Below, piece by piece: positions 45,601 through 55,737 of a stretch of DNA of 64,000 nt. This stretch comes from Neostapfia colusana (Eukaryota > Streptophyta > Magnoliopsida > Poales > Poaceae). Positions within the stretch are counted from its first letter, which is position 1. Each line of letters starts with the position of its first letter. Made by a program: the position numbers and the translations under genes. The notes under the pieces are model-generated. The model worked only from the letters and a program-made list of their open reading frames with translations, was not told where the DNA came from and made no database searches. The stretch covers positions 15,339,501 to 15,403,500 of the forward strand of contig JASWHV010000011.1 of NCBI GenBank assembly GCA_030760725.1. Reading direction: 5' to 3'.

Positions 45601-46618
45601 CGAAGACCTACCGGCTATATGGGAACCGGGAAACTGATGTAACTCGGGTAGCTGGGTATTGAGGCATTGCCCGTCGTTCAGAGGGTAGGTTGAGAGCTCG
45701 AGGTGTAAATCAGCTGGCGGCACAGAGATGCGCGTGCAGGGACCTCTTGCTCGGGACGATGGGACCGGTTCAATATTTGGCTAACGGGTGAAAGGTAGTC
45801 GCGTACGGCGTCCGTGATGGTTGTTGTAGGCAACATCGAGTACGGGCGTACGTGACGGGTTGTTCGGGTAACCCTGCAGGTGTAAATCGATTATAATCGC
45901 CGTCCCTCGCGGTCAGTGAGTACCACTTGTTCACTGTACCGTGACGTAGAAAGAACAGGCTAGTTACATGATAAAATGTTGCTGATTGAAAGCTGGACAT
46001 TGATTGTTAATGATATGCTGTAGCTTAGTGCTAACTAAAGTTCTTTTCAACTTTGGGCAAAGTACATGAGAGAAATGCGTTTCTTGTTTGATTGCGGCTC
46101 TCTCATGTGCCTTCGCGTAAGGTTCTCCACAACCTGCTGCTAAAACTTGAAAGTAAGGTTCTACTGATTAGGCGAGTCCTTGCAAATGATTTTACCTCAT
46201 GTAACCCATTACCCTCATGTAGAAGTTCCATGTTTAGGTGAGACGGGTCAGACTTGCTGAGACTTCGTGCTCACTGCTTGTGTTTGAAGCTTTTGCAGGG
46301 TTCTATGAGGAAGGGACTCCCGAAGAGGAGACGGAACCCCAGGAGGGGAACCCCGTCGAGTGGGAGTCGTGCACGCCGCAGAGTTAGTGTGCGTGTGTGC
46401 TAGCAAGGACACGTTCAAGGGCTGAACGTGCACTTGATGCTTAGTCTACTCCCGCGAGTGTGGACTAAACTTATTTTGATGTAAACATGTTCATAAACTT
46501 GTTTATGTAATAAAATTTCCGCTTCCGCTTTGTACCTTTGACGTGTGTTATACGGTGCTGTGCAACGCAGCACCCCTCAGCGTGATCCTGGCTCGACAGG
46601 ACCAAGGGGGTCGTGTCA
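42614..46618 (+). repeat. C2 3' LTR, 4005 bp
   Basis: Near-identical to 31228-35266. It lacks a 33-bp stretch (ending CAGCTGTCAGCGGCCG) present at about 32904-32936 of the 5' LTR, and one G of a run near 32569. Ends GTGTCA, then target duplication CCATG. Confidence 0.96.
45131..46387 (+). CDS. LTR-embedded two-exon ORF, C2 3' LTR copy (open)
   Basis: Exon 1 is 45131-45211 (81 nt) and exon 2 is 46299-46387 (89 nt), with the same boundaries as the 5' copy and an open joined frame. One amino-acid difference is in exon 1 (YNQ for YDQ) and one in exon 2 (NPVEW for NPIEW). Function unknown. Confidence 0.5.
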
Positions 46619-46623
46619 CCATG

Positions 46624-47461
46624 TGGCATACAGAAGCCGGACCTCCCCCTCCACGGGAGAGAGGTCCGAAGGCGCCATGCGTCCAGCGGGGCCGGACCTC
46701 CCTCTCCTCATAGGAGAGCTCCGGGCCCACCACGTGGCAGCGGAACGGCGCTGCCTGCCCCCGAGCGATAGGCAGCGGGCGTAAAGACGCCCCATACCTT
46801 GCCCGTACAAGGTATTCAAGGCCCGCGTCTTCCCAAGACGCGGAGACGCGGAGCACGCTTCTGTCAGGTGCCGTTGCACCCAGTCGCATCACAGACTGGC
46901 GCGCGGTGTCAGAACCTGCCAGACAATAAACCCCGCGACAAGACATCCCATGCCGCCTGCGCCGTCATCAACCACTACGACTAGCATGCGGCATGGGCAG
47001 GGCGGCAAGATGAAGATTCAGAAGCCTTCGACCAGAGGCAACTACCGGCATAACTGCAGATACGGTAGATGATAGACAATCTTCCCGGGACCACCTGTCA
47101 GGTCCCGGCCCCCCTTGTAAGCTGCCCGAGTCTTGGACTATAAAAGGCTCGGGTAGGCAACGATAGCAAGGGTTCGCACTCTGCAACTCATACGCTAGCG
47201 ATACACTCCCAAGCTGTAACTCACTCCCAAGCTCAGGACTCCAGCCCTGAGCAGCAAGCAATACAGGGAGCTCCATAGCTCGCCGTGGATGTAGGGTTTT
47301 ACGCTCCGGCGGCCTGAACCACGTAAAACTCACCGCATCAAGCTCTTACTAACTCATCCATCCGCGCAAGCTCTCCGCAAGGGACTAGCCCCACCGAAAA
47401 AAGAACCTCCGCGGGCTGCCCAGTGCAGGCCCGGGGGAAGTGTCGACCGAACACTTCAACA
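46624..47461 (+). repeat. D3 5' LTR, second part
   Basis: 838 bp continuing 31079-31227 after C2 and its target duplication. TATAAAA at 47139-47145. Ends ACACTTCAACA, two bases before the primer site. Confidence 0.94.
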
Positions 47462-47463
47462 TT

Positions 47464-47481
47464 TGGCGCGCCAGGAAGGGG
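47464..47481 (+). other. D3 primer binding site
   Basis: TGGCGCGCCAGGAAGGGG, spacer TT. Same type as D1; tRNA not assigned. Confidence 0.85.
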
Positions 47482-47519
47482 GGCTTTTCTCCTAGCGCGA
47501 CGAGTTTTCGCCGACGAAG

Positions 47520-49250
47520 ATGACCAAGCTTCCTTCAGCGGCAAACTCTCCCCCTCCGCGTTCACGGTTAACCGTGACCAGTGGGGAGTACATGTCGACA
47601 CACTCAGGACGAAGTGTGTCGGCAAAAGCTGGTAGCCAGCAGCCGACTCCGGCAACACCGACTCCAGCGATGCAGGCTCCGACCAGTGTGAGATCTTCTG
47701 CAGCGATGAGCGTACACCATGGGGGTGCGCTAGCCGCAGCAAGAGCACTGCTGCGCAACCCACCTGCGGGGGATGCGCCCCATTCAGTGACCCAGCAATG
47801 GGTCCGCGAGGTGGACCGCCTCGTCGTCGCCGCCGCGAACCCTCGGTTTCGGCAAGGACGGCGCCCAGGACAACCGGCTGTGTCGCTGATGCGCACGCCC
47901 ACGGTTGACGGGCAAACGGCGGATTCCAGCTCCTCCAGGCTCCTGTCGACGGACCTGGGAAGGGAGCTGGAACGGTGCCACTTGGGCCAGGATGCCCGGG
48001 TGTACCTCGAGCGACGTCGAGAAAGGCATCGCAACCATGAGGCTGGCGACAGCATGTCGTCGGTCTCGCCACAACCTGGAGGGCAGGTCTTCGCCACGCG
48101 AGCCCTGCCTCAGGCATATGCCGTGCAGCATATGCCACAACCATATGCGCCGCAAGCAGCGCCCCCGGTCTATGGTGCAGCCTTGCCCATGCCGGGATAC
48201 GCGGTGCCAAGCGCGAACCAAGCGTTCGCAGTGCCAATACCTGCGGCGGCAGGAGCGGGATGTGCAGCTCTTGCACCCCACCTTCGCTTCGCGAGGTGGC
48301 CATTCAAGTTTCGCCCGCACCTGCCTGAGAAGTACGACGGAAGCATCAACCCGGCGGAGTTCCTCCAGATCTACTCCACCGCCGTACTCGCCGCAGGGGG
48401 GGATGAGGCTGTCATGGCCAACTATTTCCCCGTCGCCTTAACCGGCCCCGCCCGGTCTTGGCTCATGAACCTACCCCAGGATTCCATAACCTCCTGGGGA
48501 GAGCTCTGCCGGCAGTTTGTCTCCAACTTCGGCAGTTCCTATACCCGACCTGGCACGGCGCTCGACCTCCACGCCATCCAACAACAACCAGGGGAGTTGC
48601 TGCGCTCATTCATCCAGCGATTCTCCCAGGTGCGGAACACCATCCCACACATCCAGAACGCTTCTGTGGTGGTCGCATTCCGGAAAGGCGTTCAGGACAA
48701 GAAGATGCTCGAGAAGCTCGCGACCAGGGAGGTCCGTGATGTCTCAGAACTCTTCAGCCTGGCGGACAAGTGTGCCAGAGCAGCCGAAGGGCGAAACTGG
48801 CACTCTCTGCCGGCCCCCAAGCCAGGGGGTCAGCCGGGATCTGGCGACGCTTCATACGGAGGCGGAAGAAAGATAAAGTCATCTGCCGCGGTCCCCGTTG
48901 CCACAACAGCGGCGCCCAGTGGAGCTCGGGGGCCGCGCCCTGACAAGAGGCCACGACAATCACCGGCCCCAGACGGGGGCCAGGATGAATTATGCCCTGT
49001 GCATGGCACCAGTTACCATACCGCTGCCGAATGCCGGGAAATCCAGAAACTCGCGGAGCGCTTCCGGAAAGGGAAGCAGCCCCTAACTGATGCCCCACCC
49101 TACAGTCAAAGGGAGGGCAAGCAGAAGGTCGAAGCCCTAGACGGCGTCGACCGCCAGGTGGAGTTCCAGGAGCTTCAGCGCGCCGTAAAGGCAGTGCGCA
49201 ATCATGGGAGCTCCAGCTCCAGTGATGACGAGCACCGGAAGATGCTCTAG
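47520..49250 (+). CDS. D3 gag
   Basis: Open frame of 576 codons, a Tat-type capsid precursor. ATG 47520 (MTKLPSAANSPPPRS) is the first in frame after the primer site and is shared with D1. A Pro/Ala-rich N-terminal region is followed by the capsid core (FRPHLPEKYDGS, NPAEFLQIYSTAVLA, GPARSWLMNLP, WGELCRQFVSNFGSSYTRPG, LRSFIQRFSQVRNTIPHIQ) and a Cys/His motif CPVHGTSYHTAAEC near residue 495, in place of a standard CCHC. It ends at TAG 49248-49250; protease follows in the same frame. It is the only long intact gene of D3. Confidence 0.9.
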   Translation: MTKLPSAANSPPPRSRLTVTSGEYMSTHSGRSVSAKAGSQQPTPATPTPAMQAPTSVRSSAAMSVHHGGALAAARALLRNPPAGDAPHSVTQQWVREVDRLVVAAANPRFRQGRRPGQPAVSLMRTPTVDGQTADSSSSRLLSTDLGRELERCHLGQDARVYLERRRERHRNHEAGDSMSSVSPQPGGQVFATRALPQAYAVQHMPQPYAPQAAPPVYGAALPMPGYAVPSANQAFAVPIPAAAGAGCAALAPHLRFARWPFKFRPHLPEKYDGSINPAEFLQIYSTAVLAAGGDEAVMANYFPVALTGPARSWLMNLPQDSITSWGELCRQFVSNFGSSYTRPGTALDLHAIQQQPGELLRSFIQRFSQVRNTIPHIQNASVVVAFRKGVQDKKMLEKLATREVRDVSELFSLADKCARAAEGRNWHSLPAPKPGGQPGSGDASYGGGRKIKSSAAVPVATTAAPSGARGPRPDKRPRQSPAPDGGQDELCPVHGTSYHTAAECREIQKLAERFRKGKQPLTDAPPYSQREGKQKVEALDGVDRQVEFQELQRAVKAVRNHGSSSSSDDEHRKML

Positions 49251-50042
49251 GTCATCTTCAGCGGGTCCGCTGACCCCCCGTCCCGAAGCACGGCTAAGGC
49301 CTTGCACCGAGCGGTAGCGTCGGTGGCTCCCCTCCCAGGTGCAGCACCGCACCTCAGGTGGATGGTAACCCCCATCAGTTTCGATGACACCGACTGCCCC
49401 AGGAACATGGCTGGGGGCGGCCAACTGCCGCTCGTGGTGGCCCCCACCATCGCCAACGTGAAGATATACCACGTTTTGGTGGATGGCGGGGCTGGACTGA
49501 ACCTCATCAGTCGCGCAGCCTTCCAGAAGCTGCAGATCCCGATGGCCAAGCTCGCCCCATCGAGCCCGTTCTCAGGGGTAGGGCCGGGACAGGTCATTCC
49601 CTACGGACACATCAGCCTCCCGGTGACCTTTGGGGCACCGGACAGCTACCGGACAGAGTACATTCTGTTCGACGTGGCCGAGATTGACCTCCCCTTCAAC
49701 GCCATAATCGGCAGGCCAGCCCTGTACCGATTCATGGCAGTAGCTCACTACGGCTACCTTGTCTTGAAGATGCCTACACCAACAGGCGTCCTCAAGGTTT
49801 GTGGAGACCGTGCTGCCGCAGTGTTAGCCTTGGAAAAGCTTCAGGCGCTTACAGCAACTAGAGCGCCAACCCTAGGCAGTGCAGAACCAAACCAGCTCCA
49901 CCCAAGTGCACGCCACCGTGCCTCTACCACAGCACCCCGCATGCAACCCCTCGACGGGGACGACGTCCCCACAAGGCTCGTCCGAATCAGCGCCGATGCC
50001 ACCCAGACCACCCGGGTAGCCGGGGGCCTGGATAGCAAATAG
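49251..50042 (+). pseudogene. D3 aspartic protease region
   Basis: In frame with gag after one TAG, open to TAG 50040-50042. It contains ISFDDTDCPRNMAGG, then VLVDGGAGLNLISRAAF as the catalytic Asp motif (DGGAG instead of DSG/DTG, the usual form in Tat-type grass elements), and FNAIIGRPALYRFMAV, the second conserved protease block. No ATG-based start is convincing; the product would come from readthrough or the stop is a mutation. Confidence 0.8.
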
Positions 50043-50125
50043 GAAGGCGCGCTCGTTGCCCCCCTCCGGCACAATGTCGATGTGCTGCATGACAGCCGTC
50101 GCGGAGGCCAGAGATCCCTAGGGAG

Positions 50126-50600
50126 GTGATTGAGCACTATTTAAAGGTCTTTCCCGACGTCCAGCCAGTCCGACAGAACGAAAAGTCCGCCACCCCCGGT
50201 GCTTGGCGAACCATGTTGCCGTCCCGAATGCCGGTGAGAAGCTCCGGAAGCGCATCGACTACACCAGCCTCAATAAGGCATGTCCTAAAAGCCTATTTTC
50301 TCTCCCTATGATAGACCAAATAGTAGACTTGATGCCAGGCTGCGATATGCTGTGCTTCCTAAATGCTTACTCGGGTTCCCACCAGACCCCTGTGTCTGGA
50401 GAAGTTGAAGGGCACCCTTTACCACAGTAGTCGCCCTGTACTGTTATGCCTCTATGCCTTATGACCTAAGGAATGCTCTCCCTACCTTCGTACGTGCAAT
50501 GCACAGGACCTTAGGAGAGCTAATGGGAGACTCAGTTGGGGTGTGTGTCGAAGGCATTGATTGTCAAGATCAGACAGGGTTCGTCCCTACTAGATAACCT
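50126..50600 (+). pseudogene. D3 reverse transcriptase remnant
   Basis: Pieces in several frames: RIDYTSLNKACPKSLFSLP, IDQIVDLMPGCD, LNAYSGSHQ, then in another frame LYCYASMPYDLRNALPTF and MHRTLGELMG. The expected YVDD catalytic block near 50550 is unrecognisable; the two aspartates are gone. Dead RT. Confidence 0.85.
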
Positions 50601-50749
50601 GGCCTTAGTCTTCATCCAACGGGACCCCCCGGAGCTCCCGGGACATCAGCGGAGCTTCCCGGAAGGTCCAAGGCAGCCTGGGGGACCTCCGAGTATCAAG
50701 CACCCGGCGGTCTCCGCAGGCTGAGAGCTATCCTCCACAGCCCCCACGC

Positions 50750-51330
50750 GACGGACAATGCCGCCAAATGGGCAGTGGAGCTACTGGAGTTTGAGCTAGG
50801 CTTCCTTCCCCGTCATGCAGACATCAGCCGAGCACTAACTGACTTGTGGCAAAAGTAGACGCCAACGCAGGCTGACTCAGGGGACCACGGAGATGGTGAA
50901 CCAGGACCCTGAGCCCTGGCCTTCACCAGGCCTTACTGAATGCTACTCGTCGACGGCTCCTTGTGAAAGCAGGGGGCCGGTGCTAGCGTACTGTTCCTCA
51001 CGCCATCGGGGGGGGGGGGGGGGGGGCAGTCTGGGTATGTGGTGCGTTTCAATTCCAAGGCAACCAACAACATAGCAGAGTATGAAGCGCTCATCCTTCT
51101 CGCTAGTCGTTGGCTCAGGGCGACTCCCAGCCTGGTTATCAACCAAGATGGTGGAGACAGACTTCCTCGCCTTGCACCTGCACCACGTACCATGCGCTAG
51201 CAAGGCCGCAGCTGACGACCTCTCAACGAAGACCCCCATCGGAGCCCCTGTGCCTGAAGGGGGCTTCGAGAGGACGTTGACGCGGCCCACAGCCCGGCCC
51301 GCCGAGCCGGGCGAAGGGGGCTAGACCAGC
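50750..51330 (+). pseudogene. D3 RNase H remnant
   Basis: AKWAVELLEFELGFLPRHAD and, after several stops, MLLVDGS and ATNNIAEYEALI identify a Tat-type RNase H. The frame is broken by stops, frameshifts and a 20-G run at 51008-51027. Confidence 0.8.
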
Positions 51331-51397
51331 ACCTCGAAGCTGACGGTCCCGGCGGCCATGGACGCCGCCAAGGATCATAAGCGTCGCTGGGGACTGC

Positions 51398-51905
51398 ATG
51401 CAACCCAGCGCTCAAGATACAGATGCTCAAGTCAGACCCGATGCATGGATCACGGAGGTCCGGGACTACTTGAAAGACAATATCCAACCTGATGAACGTG
51501 TATCCGCTGAACGGATTGTGCGTATGGCTAAGAGACACATGGCGGTAGAGGGGGATCTCTACCGACGCGGCGCCAACCACATCCTGTTGTGGTGCATAAC
51601 CCAGGGGGAAGGCTGCGACTTGTTCGCTGAGATCCATGGAGGCGAATGTGGGAGTCACTCTTCCTCACGCACGCTTGTCGGTAAAGCCTTTCGGCATGGC
51701 TTCTACTAGCCGGCAACACTCCAGGATGCCGTCGAGCTGGTCGAGAGCTGCCAGGCGTGCCTGTTCCATGCCAAGCAGATCCATACACCGGCTTGGACGG
51801 TACAGATGATCCAGCCCACATGGCCATTTACCATACTAGGGCTGGACATCCTGGGCCTGGGACCATTCCCCAGAACCGAGGATGGGGACCTGCTCCCGAA
51901 CCTTC
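51398..51905 (+). pseudogene. D3 integrase N-terminal remnant
   Basis: VEGDLYRRGANHILLWCI is followed by the zinc domain IHGGECGSHSSSRTLVGKAF, then (after TAG 51707-51709) ATLQDAVELVESCQACLFHA and WPFTILGLDILG. The match ends just after the first catalytic Asp; the rest of the catalytic core and C-terminus are deleted. D3 could only move with help from another element. Confidence 0.85.
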
Positions 51906-54187
51906 GGAACACAGAACACCACTGTAAGTTCTACCCCTAGAGCAACAATAGGACATACCCTTCTTTTTATAATAAATTCCATAAAAGTACAGGAACAGTG
52001 CTTGGAGCAGCTAAGCCTCAGGGGACGGTCCAGGACTACGTTCAGCTTCGCCTGATTCTGACCCCAAGCCCGTAGAGTCTTGCTTCCCTTGAGGCGGGTC
52101 GTGGCCTACATATTCAGCCTGCCTTCCCCCTATGGAAATTTATATGAAAAGAAACCTGTCCTACGTTGCTCTTCTTTGGTGCTCATTTAGTTTACTTATT
52201 AAATTTTTATGATTACCCTGCTAGCGCGTGCTCACCATTCGTTCAGCTCCCTCTTCTCATTCTCATCTTTAGTCGGCATTTGCTGCCCTGCCAAAGGCGG
52301 TTGCGTGGGAGGTACCGGCCGAGAGCCAGGGGAGCCCCAAGCTCCCGGCACTTGGCGCACGGTAGTTCCCAAGCACCGTATAAGTGGACGGGGACCGTAA
52401 GCCAAATAAGACTAAGAGATAGAGGGGGGGAGCCCCCAAGGAGAATTACGTTTTCCTTACTTGTGTGCAGGACCTCTCGGCCTCAGCTCCCCGCAGGAGT
52501 ATGGTAGGCACATCCATCCAATGGAACGCACCTACCAGGGGGCCGCTATGGGATCTTGCAAGACCGAAACCCCAAAGTAAGATCAAAGAACTAGACCTCA
52601 CAGGGGCGAGGCCCGAAGGTCCCACGTGTCTAGCAGGGCCAGACCTTCCACCTCCTTGAGGGGGAGCTCCGGGCCCGCCGCGTGGTCTATAGAAGCCGGA
52701 CCTCCCCCCTCTGCAGGGAGAGGCCCGAGGACTCCACGTGCCCCGCAAGCCCGGACCTCCCCTCAGGCGGGAGCTCCGGGCCTGCCACGTGTCCAACAGG
52801 CCCGGACCCCCCTCCGATCTCGTGAGGCGGGTCCTGGAGACCTTCGGAACCCTTAGTATACAGTGAGGACCCGGAGAAGGTGTCTATGCAGAGCTTCGAG
52901 ATTGGTCAAGGCCTCCGAGTACCTTGCGAAGCTAAGGACTCGGCCAGGAAAAGCCAAGAAGGAGAGAAGGAGCGTCACAGACACAAATACCTTAAAGAGT
53001 CAAACTATGCGGGGCTCCATGAGCTGGACTACAGACTCGATAAAAAGAAAGAAACAAGTCCCAAGGGTCTCCTGACACGACCAGAATCCAGAAGTTGCAA
53101 GAACGGCCGCATCGCCAGGCTTCAGCCCTGGCGGCACTCTCTCGCCCTATGACCCGAGCGCAGGAATCGCCTCCCTCATCACCGGCGCAAAAGCCGGTGA
53201 CACCAAGGGAGCTCCTGAGGCCCCCTCCACAGTATTCAGCGGTCTTCCTGGAGACTCTGCCGTCTGGGATCCTCCATGGTGGATCGGCGGCTTCCTTCTC
53301 CTGAAGTTCCCTCATCATCGGCGCAAAAGCCGATGTCATCAAGGGTGCCCCTGGAGCCTCCTTCCCTCATCACCTGCGCAAAAGCCGGTGTCATCAAGGG
53401 TGCTCCTGAGCCCCCCCCCCCCTCCGCAGCTTCAGCGGTCTTCTCGGAGACTCTGCCGCCTGGGATTCTCCTCGGTGCTTCAGCGGTTCCTTTGAAGACT
53501 CCACCACCTGGGAAGGGACGCAACGCCAAGGAGCTTTCTGCCTGCCGTCACCAAGGAAGGGCTCCGTCATGAGGACAAGCCAGAGACCCCTTGGTGGCGC
53601 CACCCTCAGAGGCAAGGCAGGCAGGCTCCCTGAGTCCCAGGCTTGGTGCAGACGCCATCGCTGGAGGGAAGCGAGGGCGATTCTCCCCCCATAAGGCGGG
53701 TTAAGAGCCATGGAAGAAGACAAGACTGCAGAGACTCGAGGGAGGCGCAAGGGCTGGAAGCCTTATAAGGGGAGTGTACCTACATGGGGGTTTCATTTCA
53801 CACCTTCCCGGGTGCAATCCCAAGCGATTCGGAACTCTTTGAATACACCGCATCGGCAACCGCTTTGGCTCCTAGACCGAGTGCCGATGATGGGTGGACC
53901 CAAGCCGCCCAACTGAAGCGGTGGGTCAAGGAGTCAGTCTCCTGAGAAGATGAGCCGGCAAGGCACTTCGGCGGTTCCCGAAGAAAGCGCCGCAACGTGC
54001 AGAAGTGGCAGTCTTGGGAACCGCCGTAGTAAAAGCAACCATCAAGTGAGCGCACGCTCCCACGATCCCGCGGCCATTCGTGCTCCGGCAGCGGTCAATT
54101 CGGGACTTAGAGAAAGTGTGCGGATCGGAAGAGACGGAGGTCCCACCTTGGGCTCGCTATCTCCCCCGAGGTGGGCCCGGGGGCCAC
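51906..54187 (+). other. D3 3' internal region, noncoding
   Basis: 2.3 kb with no recognised gene; the antisense ORF of D1 is not found here. 52590-52850 carries LTR-like G-box units (CACGTG near 52625 and 52737, CCACGTGT near 52786). 53172-53400 carries three tandem copies of a hairpin unit. 53810-54187 matches the D1 3' tail. Short ORFs on both strands look accidental. Confidence 0.6.
53172..53400. repeat. imperfect tandem repeats with GCAAAA-loop hairpins
   Basis: Three units start CCCTCATCA near 53173, 53310 and 53363. Each has a stem around the loop GCAAAA: TCACCGGC/GCCGGTGA (53179-53200), CATCGGC/GCCGATG (53316-53335), and CACCTGC/GCCGGTG with one mismatch (53371-53390). Units 1 and 3 also share a downstream block, TCAGCGGTCTTC. 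The second stem differs from the first by a paired change. Confidence 0.6.
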
Positions 54188-55174
54188 TGTCGGTACCTGA
54201 GATATGGGGTACCCCCGCACATAGGGGAAAATGCCTAAGGAACTCGCCCTTCTCCGCAGGGAGAGCTCCGAAGGCGCCACGCGTCCGGCGGGGCCGGACC
54301 TCCCTCTCCTCAGAGGAGAGTTCCGGGCCCGCCACGTGGCATACAGAAGCCGGACCTCCCCCTCCGCGGGAGAGAAGTCCGAAGGCGCCACGCGTCCAGC
54401 GGGGCCGGACCTCCCTCTCCTCAGAGGAGAGCTCTGGGCCTGCCACGTGGCAGCGGAACGGCGCTGCCTGCCCCCGAGCGATAGGCAGCGGGCGTAAAGA
54501 CGCCCCATACCTTGCCCGTACAAGGTATTCAAGGCCCGCATCTTCCCAAGACGCGAAGACGCGGAGCACGCTTCTGTCAGGTGCCGTTGCACCCAGTCGC
54601 ATCACAGACTGGCACGCGGTGTCAGAACCTGCCAGACAATAAACCCCGCGACAAGACATCCCATGCCGCCTGCGCCATCATCAACCACTACGACTAGCAT
54701 GCGGCATGGGCAGGGCGGCAAGATGAAGACTCAGAAGCCTTCGACCAGAGGCAACTACCAGCATAACTGCAGATACGGTAGATGATAGTCAATCTTCCCG
54801 GGACCACCTGTCGGGTCCCGGCCCCCCTTGTAAGCTGCCCGAGTCTTGGACTATAAAAGGCTCGGGTAGGCGACGATAGCAAGGGTTTGCACTCTGCAAC
54901 TCATACGCTAGCGATACACTCCCAAGCTGTAACTCACTCCCAAGCTCAGGACTCCAGCCCTGAGCAGCAAGCAATACAGCGAGCTCCATAGCTCGCCGTG
55001 GACGTAGGATTTTACGCTCCGGCGCCCTGAACCATGTAAAACTCACCGCGTCAAGCTCTTACTAACTCGTCCATCCGCACAAGCTCTCCGCAAGGGACTA
55101 GCCCAACCGAAAAAAGAACCTCCGTTGGCTTCCCAGTGCAGGCCCGGGGGAAGTGTCGACCGAACACTTCGACA
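54188..55174 (+). repeat. D3 3' LTR, 987 bp
   Basis: TGTCGG...CGACA, TATAAAA at 54852-54858, G-box CCACGTGGC units near 54332 and 54443. It preserves the uninterrupted sequence of the site where C2 entered the 5' LTR. Confidence 0.95.
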
Positions 55175-55440
55175 ACGTCTTTCACATTTCACAGCTGAGG
55201 AAGTATCTCAAGCTATCAACTACCGTTCAGATGGAAGACATTGAAGAACTGCAACCGGATCTCACCTATCGGGAGGAACCAGTTCAGATTATTGACGAAA
55301 AGGCCCGAACCACACGCAACCGTACGTTGTGGTTCTACAAGATTATATGGAGTAATCACTCCGTGGACGAAGCAACATGGGAGAGCGAAGGATTTCTTCG
55401 CGTTAACTACCCCGACTTTTTCACGTCGCATATCCGGTAA
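55175..55440 (+). pseudogene. C1 gag-pol 3' end (integrase C-terminus and chromodomain)
   Basis: Continuation of the frame interrupted at 31078: VFHISQLRKYLKLSTTVQ, LTYREEPVQIIDEKARTTR, TLWFYKIIWSNHSVDEATWE, LRVNYPDFFTSHIR and TAA. The WFYK...W....EATWE pattern is a retroelement chromodomain, thought to guide integration to heterochromatin. This part has no internal stop. The first five bases are the target duplication. Confidence 0.92.
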
Positions 55441-55497
55441 TTTTTCCACCGTCCTCTCTCTCCTTTTCACCTTGTAATCTCGGGACGAGATTCTTTT

Positions 55498-55510
55498 AAG
55501 GGGGGAGGAA
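55498..55510 (+). other. C1 polypurine tract
   Basis: AAGGGGGGAGGAA before TGTAAGG, identical to C2. Confidence 0.93.
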
Positions 55511-55737
55511 TGTAAGGGCCTCAGTTTTTGACACATGTTTAAAGTGTTCATCACCACACCACACACCTCATTTGAAGCAAGTTGATGAACACAAATGAAG
55601 AGCAAGTAACCACCATCAACATGCTCATTAGAGAACAAACTCACATATTGCAAAAGTGGTATTTCCCACATGTGATATAGAGGGGCTGGGCATATGAAAA
55701 CTCCTACACATTGCTAGGGATGTCCATGCCAAGTTTC
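55511..55737 (+). repeat. C1 3' LTR, first 227 bp
   Basis: Matches the C2 LTR start with more differences. It stops at AAGTTTC, where E inserts; the remainder should lie right of the window. Confidence 0.9.

Larger units (their letters stand above)
31228..46618 (+). mobile_element. Element C2: young, nearly intact Ty3 chromovirus
   Basis: 15.4 kb with LTRs of 4039 and 4005 bp (TGTAAGGG...GTGTCA) and flanking CCATG on both sides (31223-31227, 46619-46623). It contains primer site, leader, ORF0, gag-pol, polypurine tract. The LTRs differ by one 33-bp and one 1-bp indel and, by eye, about two dozen substitutions, making it the most recent insertion whose LTR pair is wholly visible. Two lesions disable coding: a stop in ORF0 and a +1 base in integrase. 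Confidence 0.96.
31079..55174 (+). mobile_element. Element D3: Tat-like Ty3 element containing C2
   Basis: TGTCGG...CGACA termini, flanked by ACGTC on both sides (31074-31078 and 55175-55179), the target duplication within C1 integrase. Without C2 and its duplication it is 8.7 kb: 5' LTR 31079-31227 plus 46624-47461, primer site, gag, protease, decayed RT, RNase H and integrase start, 3' tail and 3' LTR. Both LTRs sum to exactly 987 bp, which supports the reconstruction of the split copy. Confidence 0.95.
21323..55737 (+). mobile_element. Element C1: old Ty3 chromovirus split by nested insertions
   Basis: Order: 5' LTR remnant 21323-24080, primer site, leader, ORF0 25580-26521, gag-pol 26796-31078 continuing at 55175-55440, polypurine tract 55498-55510, start of 3' LTR 55511-55737. 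D3 (with C2 inside) occupies 31079-55174 and E interrupts the 3' LTR at 55738. The two pol halves join in the integrase C-terminal region once D3 and one ACGTC copy are removed; C2 supplies the uninterrupted comparison. Confidence 0.92.

Noticed and set aside
49872..50137. Minus-strand ORFs opposite the D3 protease
   Set aside because: Shadows of the sense protease frame with no independent motif.
53172..53400. Tandem hairpin units as a CRISPR array or integron attC site
   Set aside because: Only three imperfect units with uneven spacing, inside a plant retrotransposon.
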